Origin: Gordionus sp. m RMFG-2023
Lineage: Eukaryota > Nematomorpha > Gordioida > Chordodea > Parachordodidae
Direction of reading: 5' to 3'
NCBI RefSeq assembly: GCF_954871325.1
Contig: NC_088777.1
Location: 8,843,366 to 8,907,365 of the forward strand
DNA: 64,000 nt
Shown: positions 13,001 through 23,990 of the stretch, in pieces
Layout of the letters: the number at the start of each line of letters is the position of its first letter
Numbering within the stretch: the first letter of the stretch is position 1
Translations under genes and position numbers: made by a program
The notes under the pieces: generated by a model
Told to the model about the DNA's origin: nothing
What the model saw: the letters and a program-made list of their open reading frames with translations, nothing else
Databases searched by the model: none

Positions 13001-16000
13001 TTTTACATTAATAATTGAATTAGTTGATAATTGATAATCAGTTGGTATAAACCTAATATCGGTAAAATATGATTAGTCTCTAAAACACCAAACTTAAATT
13101 AGATAATATAAATTATTATTTTCTTATCTACTCTCCTCTTTAACCTCCCCCCCCCCACCTACCAAATTTAAATACATTATATAGTCAGTAATAAATGCTT
13201 TTCTTTAAGTTACCATAACCATACATTGTGCATTAGTTGTAAAGTGCTGCAAGACAGACATACAAGCCTACCTTAACATCGCCAATAAAATAAAAGCCCA
13301 GCTTTTGGCCACAAAAAAATGTTTATCATTATATTTCCTACCCAAATTCTTACCTTTTGCCTGATCGTGAATATCACAATTATAAAATATATTTTAAGAA
13401 AAATTTTTAAAAAATGCTTTTGTTTAAAATAAATCAAGAGGTAGGGAAATATTTGCTATTCATTTTTTTTAAATAAATAGAATAAAAGTCATTTTATTAT
13501 CAAATTTATTGCTGAATATTTTGCATAACCATTATTAAAATAAAGAATCCAATAAATATTTTGAGCCTTGGGATTTCTAAATTTGGGGCACTGCAGGCTG
13601 CGCTTACATCTAAAAAATTATTTACCACAAGGCCAGGGTGGGCTTGAGCCAAGGAAAAATTGATTTTACACGTTTCTAACACCGCTTTTAGACCCCGTTA
13701 AATAAAATTAATATAATTTTTTTCATCAGTTATAACTTTAAAAAAAAAAAATTAACACTTAAACCATGTCCTTAATTTTTTAGCTTCCTATAAACAGAAT
13801 AGAAAGAACTAGGCTATTTAGATTTTGTACACACTTAAAACACAATAGGGTCTCCTAGTTTAAAGTCTGAATAAACTGTTTCATAAATAAGATAAACCAG
13901 GACATGGCCTTAGTTTTTTGTTCTGTTTAGAGTAAACTATAGACGCCTACCAGATTTTCTGTACCGAAATAAGACGAATCATGATACGACCTTATTGTGC
14001 TTATTAATTATTTTAATCTATTAATAAGTAATCTACAATGGTTTAAAAAAACTAATACCGATATATCGGATCAGCTGATTCCAATAATTCCAGAAAAACT
14101 CCAGGCCAAGACTTAAAAAAAATGTTTGCATTCCTACTTTTTTTAAAAAAATCAAAGTCATATGGGCTGGTTAATATTTTTGCCTTTTAAGGGTGATGGA
14201 AACCTTGTATAAAAAACTAGGGCTTGGATACATTAATATTCCTGATGATTTATTAATTTTTTTGATAGATCGAAAACTTGCACATCCATTTCGAAAAGCG
14301 GAACAAAGTTACGGATATAAGGAATTTAAAAAAACAGATCTGGGATATTTTGTCACTTAATTTTGGGTCCAATCCAGTCACACAACAAAAATATACGAAT
14401 CTTTATGACACAGAAATCGAGCGTCCATCTTCTCCGGTAAAATTAAAATTATATTTTGGATAGGAAAATAAATGACACGAAATAAGAAAGGGAATAACAA
14501 TTAAAGGAAATTGTAAAATGTGAATGTTTTAAGAGATTTTTGGAGCACCCATTTGGCTGATTTACTAAAAGAACGATTGGATAAAATAATCTTGATTTAT
14601 CAAATCTCAAAGCCTTTCAATTATGCTAGATCACTAATTATTAATGCTGTATACGTTGCTTAAAAAAGGAAAATCTTACTAAAATAAATTTTTTAAACAT
14701 ATTTAAAAGAAAAAATATTAAGTATCATTTTGAGTTACTAAAGTGTTTTATTAAATAAGTAAAATAAGTAAAGTAAGTAAAAGTATCTTTTATACAAAAT
14801 ATCACTATATATATATAATGAATTCAATCCTTCAGGTTATTTAATTTACAAAAAAAAGTTAATATTATATTCAATTTACAATTACATTTATATTACAGTT
14901 CTCCCCACTATAAATTTAATTCATCGTGATAACGTAGTGGGGGTTTCGAAACTCTTTTTTCAAGAGTTGTATTCTCATGTTCTGCCTTTTCCACTTCTTC
15001 GGTCAACGTAACGGGTATTTCCTTCTCTTGTGTATGTGCATCCCTCAATTGATCTGCATGCTTGTTTTTAACGATCCCCTCTGATTCCACATCGTACAAT
15101 ATTGCGCTTTTTCGTTGTAACACTTTTCCTTCATGCCACCCTGCTGTCCTTTCGTTTGCTATCCATACTTTTTGCTGCTCTTCAAACTCCCGAGGTTCAA
15201 CACTTCTATCTTTGTAGTACTTTTGTTTCCATAGAGCGTTTTCCGTCCTTTCTCTCGTTGATAATTTCCACTGATCTAATGTCGTCCTAAACGACCTTCC
15301 AAACATCATCTCGGCAGGGGATTTACCAGTAGTTGCATTGGGAGTATTACGGTGAGTAATTAAAACATTCGCTAAATTTAACTGGTCCGGAGTCCCACAT
15401 CTCCTTCCAGCATAGAAACGCGTCTTTATCGTCCGTATATATCGTTCAGCCAAACCATTCGATTTGGGGCTATAAGGGGCCGATCTAAAATGTTTTATAT
15501 TGTTTTTAAAAAGAAACATTTTGAATTCAGATCCAGTAAACTGAGTAGCGTTATCTGAGACAATGTAAGGAGGTAAACTAAATCTAGCGAAATAATTAAG
15601 CAGATTATTTATTAAACTCGTTGAATTAATATGTGTTAAAATTGCAACTTCAACCCATTTGGTAAAAGCGTCTACGCAAATTAACCAATACTTTCCAGAT
15701 ACGGGGCCTGTCAAATCAATGTGTAATCGTTCCCAAGGTCGGGTAGGAATGTTCCAATTGTATAATGGCACTTCTTTAGCTCCCGGCCTTCCTTCTTGAC
15801 AACTCTTACAACATTTAACAAAGTCTTCAACATCAGTATCGAGATTTGTCCAAAAAACGTAATATCTACACAATGATTTCATCCCCACTATCCCAGGATG
15901 TCCTCGATGAATCACATATAAAACCTCCTTTTTTAAAATATCTGGAATAATAATTCTATCATTATTAAATAATAATCCTTCTTCGAACGAAATATTATCT

Positions 16001-19000
16001 TTAATCGAAATATATTTTTTTACAATCTCCGAATAATTATTTATATTATCAATATACCAATGATTTTTTATTAATTTAATAATCTCTTTTAGGTTTATAT
16101 CATTGCTCGTTTCACTTACGACTTTACTGCGAGTGAAAGATAAATCTTCTATTAAATTAATTTTTAATCCTCTGATTTCTTCTTCGAATTTTTTTGTAAC
16201 TTCATTGGTTTTTGCTTTCTCTACCCCCAAACGGGACAGAGCATCGGCACATTTATTTTGATTACCTGGTCTATATATTATCTCATAATCATAATTTAAT
16301 AGCTTCGTCGCCCACCATATTAGGTTATTTGTTATTTTGTTAAGATCTCTTTTATCACCTAAAATATATTGTAATGGTTTATGATCAGTAACCAAGATAA
16401 AATGTCTTCCAAAAATATATTGATGAAACTTCTCGATAGCGAACATGATCGCCGAAGCCTCCCGATCAATTGTGGCATAATTCTTTTCAGCCGGCGAAAG
16501 TGTCCTCGATGCGTAAGCAATCGGTTTCTCCTGGCCAGTAAGAAATCGGTGTGCAATAACAGCTCCTAGACCATCTTCGGAAGCGTCACAAGAAATCACG
16601 ACAGGGATATCGGCTGAATAAGGAATTATTGTATCTTCTTTTGACAATATATTTTTAACTTTAGTAAATATTTCATTTTCTTTAGCTGACCAAAACCAAC
16701 CAACATTTTTACTCGTTAGTCAATGTAAAGGCGCACAAATAGAATGCAAATTTTTTAAAAATACCTCATGATAATTCACTATTCCAAGAAATGAATGTAG
16801 TTCTTTAACATTGGAAGGTGTTTTAAAATTTTTTATAGCGCTAATCTTATCTTCTGTAGGGTGAATTTCGAAACTGTCAATAACATGACCTAAATAAGTG
16901 ACTGACTTTTCTCCGATTTTAATTTTATCGGTCGTCGTGGTCAGTCCAGCCTTCTCAAATCTTCTTAATACTTCTTCCAAATTAACTATGTGATCGGAAT
17001 TATTCTCACCTGCAATAATTATGTCGTCTAAAAATACACTAACCACAGGAATTCCCTTTAATAGGTTTTTCATAAAGCGTTGGAATATTATCGGAGCGCT
17101 AGTCAAACCAAATGGAATTCTTTGGTATCGGTAATAACCGACATGTGTCGAAATTACTAAAAGGTCCCTACATTCTGGACTAACTCCGAATTGTAAAAAT
17201 GCATCTCTTAAATCTATTGTTGAAAATATTTTACCACCCGCGATCTTATTTGTTAGGTCGACGAAAGTTGGTAGTAAATCGTTATCGATCGCTAGATATT
17301 TGTTGATTGTTAAACGAAAATCTCCGCATATCCGTACGGCACCGGATTTCTTTAAGATATTAACCGTTGGCGTAGCCCAAGTGATTGGAGTTATTGTTGG
17401 ATCCACCTTCTCGATAACGCCTTCGTCTAAAAGTCTGTCCAACTCAGCTTCAATGGTTCGACGCAACGGAAAAGGAACTCTTCTTGCTGGTAATGCAATC
17501 GGTAACGTGTTCGGTTCTATTCGGATGACTGCCTTTTGCAGTTTGATTTCACCTAATTTTTTTTTAAAAACTTGAGGGAATTTTGAAGCAATCGTATTTA
17601 AAGAGGGAACTTTCATATTTATTTTATTAATACGAACTTCTTCCGGTAGTTTTATATCAAATTCTCTAACGAAAGGCATCCCAAAAATAAGGGAATTCTC
17701 CCCTTTAACTACCCAAATAAGTAAAAATTTCGAAATATTTTTTACTTTGACTTCTACGGTACATTTACCTAGTACTTCGATTTGGATATGATTATATCCC
17801 ACTAATTTATAAGCCGGTGATAGTTGTGGTCTGCCAATACGATTCCAGGTGACTTCATCAATCACACTACACGCGGCGCCGGTATCAAACTCCATAGCTA
17901 GCTGCAACCCATTTATCTTCGCATCGATTGTTGCTTTATTTGAAAATGACAGGCGAGGTGTCCGTGGCAGAATCATTTGTATGGCATGGGTTCTACAATC
18001 TTTTGCTATGTGGTTTGCCTTACCGCAACGAAAGCATATCACTTTCTTTTGAATAGAGTTAGGTTTGATACTAGGTCTATAATTATTATTAGGAATATAA
18101 TTATTACTAAAGTGTTTATTATTATTGAATCTATTGACGTTTGTATAATTATTATTTCTAAAATAATTATTTTTCGAACCCTGTGTTGGCTTATTTTTAA
18201 TTATTTTATTAACTTCAGTCTGGGTTTCATTTTCCAACGAAGACAGCGCGATCGCTAAACGCACGGTCTCTTCAAAAGTAATATTGCCTTCTATATACTT
18301 TGACCGAAGTTCTTTGTCCAACTCAGGTAAGCCTACTCCTAGGATAAATATATCTCTTAAAAGTTCATCAAAAGGCGGTTTAAAATTACAAAAAGAACAG
18401 ACAGTTTTAACCCTAATTGAAAAGTCAATAATCGTCTCACTGCATCTTTTTAACGTAAAAAAATTTTCCTATTTACGAAAATGCTCGAACTATCCTTGAA
18501 CACCAAATTTAAGCTTTTTATTAAAGTATCATAATTTATCATCTCTAAATTTATTGGAAAGTGAAAGTTCTTAATTTTGATATGATTTTCTGTTCCGATA
18601 TAGGCTAAAAGCAGGTCTTTTTCTGTATTTAAATATATAATATTTCTTACTTTATAAATTAACTCCAAGTTAAATAAGTAGTCCTGAATATTTACTTTTT
18701 CTTTGACGAATTCTGGAATATGGAATTTAATAGGAACTACTTCCATTGAGTCTTTAACTTTAATAGGAACTACTTCCATTGAATCTTCAACTTTAATAGG
18801 AGCTACTTCCATTGAGTCTTTTACTTTAAATTTAATAAATCAAATAAATCTTCTCTAAAAATTCGTCGCCAATGAAGTGTTTTATTAAATAAGTAAAGTA
18901 AGTAAAAGTATCTTATATACAAAATATCACGTATATATATCAGAGACCTGCAGGCCCGGGCAGGGCCGGGCCGTATTTTAAATTTTTTAAATATACCCGG

Positions 19001-21447
19001 GCCGGGCCTAAAAAATTTTTTTTTTAAATATATCCGGGCCGGGCCTAAGATTGTTAAACCCGGAGCCGGGCCTTAATATTTTTTATAAAAATTTTTACAT
19101 TATGAGTTAATGGTTATAAGATTATATTATAATATAGTTATGATTAATATAATATTGGGTGATGGTTAACACACCTAACACCCATAGATCGATCTAATTA
19201 TTAATTTCCTGCAAATTTATTCAAAGTATTAATATATATTTTTATAATTCATATCTAAATTTTTACAATATATTTTACCAAAACAATCAAATAAAGGAAT
19301 ATCTTAAATAAGCCCCAATATTCAAGTATTAATAATATATTTTTTATAATTCATATCTAAATTTTTAGAATATTTACCAAAACAATCAATAAAGGAATAT
19401 CATGGCACAAAATAATGATATAATTAATAAAATTAAAAATAATATTTATTCTTTTAGAAATACAAATAATAATTTAAAATCTGAAATATGGGCTAAATTT
19501 AACATCATCATAGATGAAAATAAAAAAAACATTGGCTACGTACAATGTAAGAATTGTTCAAGTATATTATCTTATAATTATAAACATGGTACATCACATG
19601 TAAAAAGACATAAATGTGATGGTAAATCCATGAAAATTAATAAAAAAATTTTACACCTGAAAAACCAACCTATAAATGTAATATAAAATATTTAAAAATT
19701 ATAAAATAAACTATATTAATATTGTGCAATTAGATTATATTTTCAAAATACTATTTATTATACATGCATTTTTTTAAATAGCGATTTATTTTTATTTTAT
19801 AAATTAAATAGTAAATTAAATACAATATATTATATTCTCAAAATATTTTCCATTTTTATAAATTAAATATTAGTTTTATTTTTTTTAAATGCAATATAAA
19901 ATATAATATATGCTCAAAATATTATTACCATTTTTATGAATATTAGTTTTATTTTTATAAATGCAAAAAATATAGTATATGCTCAAAATATCCATTTTTA
20001 TAAATAACAGTTTTATAATTTTTATAAATTCAATATAATATTCTCAAAATATTAGCTTTTTTCATGTATTTTTTAAATAATAAGCGATAATACTCGCTGA
20101 AAAATATGGTAAAATACCTCATAGGTGAATTTTTGTATATACCAGGTCGAATATAGTTTTAAAAAATTTCGAGCCGGGCCTTAAATTTTTAAATCCGGGC
20201 CGGGCCTTAAATCTTTAAATCCGGGCCGGGCCGTAAAAAATTTTTTAAAAAAATATCCGGGCCGGGCCTAAATAATTTAAAACCGGGCCGGGCCGTGCAA
20301 ATGGTGCCTCTGCAGGTCTCTGATATATATATAATGAATTCAATCCTTCAGGTTATGTAATTTACAAACGAAAAGTTAATATTATATTCAATTTAAATTC
20401 AATTTATATTACAGTTACCGTTACTTAAAAAAAAAGAAACTTAGTCGAATGGCGGTTAATAACGACGTTACTTTACAATACTACTAATTATATATCATTT
20501 TATAGTCCTGGAGAGTCTCCGTAATTAAAAAAAATAAGCCAAAAATTTAAAATCTCTGATAAAACTTAATGATTAACAGACTGAATATTAATTATTTACA
20601 TAGCTTTTCTCTCTTACCTTTATTTCTAAGGTCTAAGGCGACATTTTACACAAATACTTATAAAGATTTGAAAAGCACATTTTATCAGATTGCAGCCTAA
20701 AAGTTATCAAACAAAATGTTTTTCTAGAACTCCAGCAATTATATTGAAATCTATTTTTAACTAGATAAATTTCAACCAATGGAATCACTCTGTGTGGGTC
20801 ACGATTTTAATAATTCGTTTATCAGGTGTTTTTTCTCGGGATTATGTAGTAATCTTAAATTAAAAAAAAATATAATAAATTTAAAATTTTACCAAATGGA
20901 TATAGAAAAAATATTAATAATTTTGCCTGAATTTTTTTTTTGCATGAAATAATTTTTTTTAAATAATAATAATATATTTTTAGAAATAAATTCTTAAAAA
21001 TGGTTTGGGTTCACAGCCTCGTGAAATATTACCCATATTGATTTTTAAATGGCATCAAAACATAACATTATAAATGATATATATAACATACATCTTCAGA
21101 TTTTATTTTCTCAATTCGACAAAATCAATGGCCATGAGCATGACAATAACATCACAAATTCAATTTCTTTAACCAAACTAAGGAAAACAATAAATACGAC
21201 ATCTCTAACAAATGGAAATGTCAGGCAACAGGAAGTTAACAGTAACTCAGTCTCCAACCCTATTCTAGTCCTGTCTCTATTGTTTTTGGCAAACGAAAAG
21301 GTTTTTTTTATTTTTTTTAAAAAATGAAAACAAATTGATTACAGATTCATGTCTGATGAATGTTTTGCTCCATCTTCATTATAGGATTTAAAATTAATTG
21401 ATATTTTAACGCTATCCTTTTGTAAAAAGAAAAAAATTACAATATAA
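7028..21447 (+). CDS. NCAPH: Condensin complex subunit 2 (CAP-H/Barren), partial, seven exons
   Basis: CAP-H is the kleisin that joins the SMC2-SMC4 heads in condensin I and recruits the HEAT subunits; it acts on mitotic chromosomes. Exons: 7028-7193, 10695-10963, 11227-11464, 12532-12776, 14269-14436, 21100-21300, 21385-21447. All junctions are AG/GT with matching phases (0, 1, 0, 1, 0, 0, 0), giving 449 codons plus stop TAA. The C-terminal winged helix is diagnostic: IENLHIHFEKRNKVTDIRNL then LKKQIWDIL matches the family's IEIHYAKTAKKMDMKKLK-W, and SNPILVLSLLFLANEK plus DLKL matches the family's [21 protein letters not shown]. Exon 2 has KLPAQYDLCTETFELSYKP, resembling the family's TLP-DFNYN...LHLKP segment. 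Other parts are Asn/Lys-rich and divergent. The conserved N-terminal region was not found, so the first exons lie upstream or outside the window. The sixth intron is 6663 bases and full of transposons. Confidence 0.8.
7517..7740. repeat. 24-base minisatellite, about nine copies
   Basis: The unit AATTTAAATATATTTATTGA plus ATTA repeats head to tail with a period of 24 and only scattered single-base differences. It lies in the first visible CAP-H intron. Confidence 0.9.
8906..8916 (+). repeat. Guanine homopolymer run (11)
   Basis: A run of 11 G within a CAP-H intron. Confidence 0.95.
9847..10072. mobile_element. Foldback MITE, TAGTGTTG family, copy 1
   Basis: This small palindromic element has arms of about 65 bases that are inverted copies of each other. 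Shared landmarks are GGCTCGAGTGGAGTC versus GCTCGACTGGAGTCG and AAAAACGGCTAA. The ends resemble CAGTGTTGTTAAA, the terminal repeat of the hAT element at 22235. Related copies lie at 46052, 48455, 51560, 59464 and about 60655. The centre carries a conserved word of the type TTTGGACATTTATTAGCCAA. Confidence 0.75.
11084..11094 (+). repeat. Cytosine homopolymer run (11)
   Basis: A run of 11 C inside the second visible CAP-H intron (10964-11226). Confidence 0.95.
11465..12531 (+). other. CAP-H intron with GC-rich patch
   Basis: The donor GTAATC follows 11464 and the acceptor AAAG ends at 12531, both in phase 1. At about 12298-12380 three GGCCCGGG-type words separated by T/A runs resemble the subterminal repeats of the hAT family at 18941. 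No complete element ends were found. If the exon did not splice at 11464, the frame would run on to a stop at 11505. Confidence 0.55.
12777..14268 (+). other. CAP-H intron (1.5 kb)
   Basis: The donor GTAAAATG follows 12776 and the acceptor GATAG ends at 14268, both in phase 0. It includes a run of 10 C at 13147-13156 and an imperfect inverted pair around CCATGTCC (about 13765) and GGACATGG (about 13902). Nothing coding was recognised. Confidence 0.6.
13147..13156 (+). repeat. Cytosine homopolymer run (10)
   Basis: A run of 10 C in a CAP-H intron. Confidence 0.95.
14739..14897 (-). repeat. 3-prime LTR of the gypsy element
   Basis: About 159 bases, matching 18873-20413 once the hAT insertion there is set aside. 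It is directly preceded on the coding strand by the purine-rich tract AGTGGGGAGAAC, as expected for plus-strand priming. Confidence 0.9.
18941..20322. mobile_element. hAT element with GC-rich subterminal repeats, inserted in the gypsy LTR
   Basis: The terminal inverted repeats are CAGAGACCTGCAG at 18941 and its complement ending at 20322. The flanks carry the 8-base duplication ATATATAT (18933-18940 and 20323-20330). Both ends hold arrays of GGGCCGGGCC words spaced by A/T runs: about five words at 18951-19075 and five at 20165-20295. The only coding part left is a BED-finger ORF at 19402-19686, so this 1.4 kb copy lacks the catalytic domain and would depend on transposase made elsewhere. A 213-base relative with similar ends is at 62932-63144. 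It is younger than the gypsy copy because it sits within its LTR. Confidence 0.92.
19402..19686 (+). CDS. BED-type zinc finger remnant of hAT transposase
   Basis: This 94-residue ORF starts at an ATG. It contains a BED-like finger at about residues 28-73: an aromatic WAKF segment, then CKNCSSIL, then HVKRHKC, which gives the C-x2-C and H-x4-H pattern. BED fingers form the DNA-binding N-terminus of hAT transposases and recognise the element ends. The usual hAT transposase is 600-700 residues; the RNase H-like catalytic fold and C-terminal dimer domain are absent here, and a stop follows at 19684-19686. Possible roles are none (relic) or a truncated repressor-like DNA-binding protein; the sequence does not decide. 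The ORF reads through uninterrupted, which suggests a recent deletion derivative. Confidence 0.75.
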   Translation: MAQNNDIINKIKNNIYSFRNTNNNLKSEIWAKFNIIIDENKKNIGYVQCKNCSSILSYNYKHGTSHVKRHKCDGKSMKINKKILHLKNQPINVI

Positions 21448-21619
21448 CAATCAAGTGGCGTACTTAAATTCATGCAAAATTTGGTAAGGAAAATAATTCT
21501 AAGCATCTACGTGAAATGAAAAAAAAATTATATTATAGAAATTTAAAACAATATGAAGGATAGTTTAGTAAATATAATTGAGAGAAATGAAGGAATTTGG
21601 ATATTAATTTGTATTACAG
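21448..21619. other. CAP-H 3-prime flank
   Basis: AT-rich sequence after the CAP-H stop codon. No AATAAA polyadenylation signal is obvious in the first 150 bases. Confidence 0.3.
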
Positions 21620-21625
21620 GGCTTC

Positions 21626-21750
21626 CCATTCAAAAAAGGAAAATTGCAATTCATAAAAGGAAAAGTGTCAATCATAAAGAAAAGGTCCCATCAAAAAAGG
21701 AAAGATCCGATCAAGAAAGTAAAATTATCTATCAAAAAAGGAAAAGTCCC
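21626..21750 (+). repeat. Six tandem 20-base subterminal units
   Basis: Units of the type ATCAAAAAAGGAAAAGTCCC follow each other with small variations. They lie at the left end of the Tc1/mariner-like relic and may be transposase-binding sites by analogy with other families. Confidence 0.7.
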
Positions 21751-22234
21751 AAAGGCTTAGGATATTTTTCTTCTCATTTTTAATAATTCTTCTTTTTCTT
21801 TCTAAAAATAATTTCTTTATTTTTCTTCACTTCTTTATTTTTATGTCATTTTTAACAATTTTTTGATGATTTTCTTCTCTTTATTTATATATTTATTTTT
21901 TAAATTTACATAATTTTTATTTCTCTTTGGCAATCAAATTTTTTTTATTAATATTTTTGGGCTCTAATAATTGGCGCGTTAAAGATAAAATTAGCTTGAC
22001 AAATATAAAATTCTCTATCTCAAAAATGGAAAAAAATATAGTTTACCCTAAGGACTCATGTGCATGGAAGAAATTAATCAGGAACAGGAAGAAAATATAT
22101 TAAAAAATTTGGTTTGCATTTTATCCTTTAAAAAGTTTTAAAAAAGATATGATGTAAAAATATCAATATACAATATCAAGGTTACTATCTAGATTTAGGT
22201 GTAAAGTTTTAAAGGAGTTTCACTATGTTCAGTT

Positions 22235-23438
22235 CAGTGTTGTTAAAATAGCTCGCTACTTTCAATTTTACAAAATAAATACATCTAAAAATTATTAAAA
22301 TATTTTTTTTATTAAATCTAAAATTATAATCTTTTAATTTAATTTTGAAATTTATATTTAAAAATATACATTATAAATCTAGTTAGCATTATAAATCAAG
22401 TTATTAAAAATGTATGAGATTGTTGAAGATAACGAAATTTTTTTGGAAAATGAGAAAAATATAGATTATCCTTTCCCAAAATTCAAAAAATACTTCAATC
22501 TTGAAGAAAAAATTACTACTATCGGTTTCGATGCAAGAAAATTTTGCCAACTACTTGTAGAGTCTATGCTAAAAGGCATTGAGAAAAGATTAAAACCTTA
22601 TTTTATTTTCTATTATACAATTATAAAAAATGAATGATTTATTGCTTGATTAGCCATAATTTAAATTGGCATAATTTACAACACAATCTATAATAATAGT
22701 ATTAATATAAAATTCAATATATTATTAATTACCGTGTATAATAATTATATTTTTAAAATCTTTATTTACCATAATTTAATGCTATTTTAATATTTTTTTA
22801 TAAATGACTCGAAATCTTAGATAAATTTAAATTTTGAAAATTAAAAAGTATTCTTCTAATTTTATAATTAATAAAATCGCTTTAATTAGATTTCCAGATC
22901 TGTATGTTCATCCTAGTTTCAAGTTAAATTGGCCATACATTAATTTGACTAATCTAAAGGGCAACTTGATAGGATGATGGTAACGTTAAAAAATGCCATG
23001 CCTAACCACGTTAATAATACTATAGCAAGATCGAAACCGCGACCTTTCATAGACGATTTTTTTGAAATAAATAATAATAAATTGAACCTCTAGATGCTTT
23101 TTTTAAATCATTTAAATATCTTTGATAATTTTTTTCATATAAAAAGTGTGTTTATTAAATTTAATACTGTGTTGCCCTCAAGTTCCAGTGCTGAACGATT
23201 ATTTAGTATGGCAAAGCTTATACTTTCTGATTGTCGCTCTAGACTTGGGGATGACAGTACCAAATTGTTATTATTATAAGTGCAATATTAAATAAATTAT
23301 ATACAAATTATAGTCATGTTTTTATACCAATATTTAATTTGAAAGTTATATAAAAAATATTTTTAAAAAAAATCAAAATAGGGTTTGAAAACGATAGCGG
23401 TAGCGCACTACTTTTAAAAGTAGCGTTTAACAACACTG
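22235..23438 (+). mobile_element. hAT element relic, CAGTGTTGTTAAA ends
   Basis: The terminal inverted repeats are CAGTGTTGTTAAA at 22235 and its complement ending at 23438. The inner bases GCTCGCTACTTT and AAAGTAGCG are also partly symmetrical. Flanking 8-mers are GTTCAGTT and GTTCATTA, a partly decayed duplication. Two + strand coding remnants remain. One at 22410-22634 is of unclear match. The other at 23133-23279 reads VLPSSSSAERLFSMAKLILS, the typical hAT C-terminal dimerisation motif. Most of the catalytic domain is missing. The element sits inside the Tc1/mariner-like relic and is therefore younger. Confidence 0.85.
23133..23279 (+). pseudogene. hAT transposase C-terminal dimerisation domain remnant
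   Basis: The motif SSSSAERLFSMAKLI followed by DCRSRLGDD is the conserved start of the hAT dimerisation domain (family pattern P.SS..ERLFS.AG.i....R..L). It ends at a stop 159 bases before the right terminal repeat, as is normal for hAT elements. Confidence 0.85.
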
Positions 23439-23745
23439 GTTCATTAGAGTAATACTGAATCAAAAATCGAGATTCACAAAGAATATGCTTATTGGTGTGG
23501 ATGTAGCCTATTATGAAAGAAAAATTTATTTTTACCAGTGAGAGCAGTTTTCAATATCAATGAGATGGTTATTTGAATATTCATAATTAAGGTTATTATA
23601 AAGGTACAAGGGATAAAGACAATAAATTATATTATCATTGCTGCTCTAAGCGATATTTATATTCAAGGTTCTTGATAACCCTGCGATGCTATACATATTA
23701 GCCACTTTGTAAATGAAATTCCTTATCGTTTTCAAGAAAGTAATA

Positions 23746-23990
23746 TGATGAATAAGATTTTTGTGAGGGATAATATTCCATTTCATCATAACCATACAAT
23801 TAGCAAATTGATTGAAAGAAGAGGACATATAATAAAATATATACCACCTTAGCTCTTATCTTAATCCCATTGAAAATGTATTTTGTCACCAAATCCTAAT
23901 ATTAATTCATTTTATAGAGCATGGAGAGAGAGGAATATTTGAAGAGAATGCAAAGAATTATCTTGAAAATATGGAGGCCTATATTTCAAA
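23746..23990 (+). pseudogene. Tc1/mariner-type DDE transposase remnant
   Basis: The segment starting MNKIFVRDNIPFHHNH, with the GHIIKYIPP block behind it, matches the second-Asp to third-acid stretch of IS630/Tc1/mariner transposases. Stops interrupt the PPYS.DLNPIE part. The downstream segment (about 23910-23990) still looks coding (IFEENAKNYLENMEAYISKF). It belongs to the element at 21620-24265. Confidence 0.7.

Larger units (their letters stand above)
18873..20413 (-). repeat. 5-prime LTR of the gypsy element, interrupted by a hAT element
   Basis: The LTR sequence lies at 18873-18940 and 20323-20413, split by a hAT element at 18941-20322. On the coding strand the LTR begins TGTAATATAAA and ends AACACTTCA, so it is TG...CA bounded. 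The internal side starts TTGGCGACGAA, the likely primer-binding site. Confidence 0.88.
14734..20418 (-). mobile_element. Ty3/gypsy LTR retroelement (fossil, nearly whole), inside a CAP-H intron
   Basis: The element spans 14739-20413 and is flanked by the 5-base duplication GTTAC at 14734-14738 and 20414-20418. Its coding strand is antisense to CAP-H. Parts in order from the 5-prime end (high coordinates): LTR; a gag region (about 18812-18000) ending in the zinc knuckle CFRCGKANHIAKDC; an aspartic protease with FDTGAA (about 17895); reverse transcriptase with FLDD (about 17450-16985); RNase H (about 16600-16200); an integrase with an HHCC finger and a DDE core (about 15900-15300); a purine-rich tract next to the 3-prime LTR. 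The protein order RT-RNase H-integrase identifies Ty3/gypsy. All parts are present, but the coding region carries about two breaks. The LTRs differ at roughly one position in twenty by eye, so the copy is fairly young. Confidence 0.93.

Noticed and set aside
15102-18499. Several plus-strand open stretches across the gypsy polyprotein region
   Set aside because: They lie opposite the minus-strand polyprotein, lack any motif of their own and are antisense shadows.
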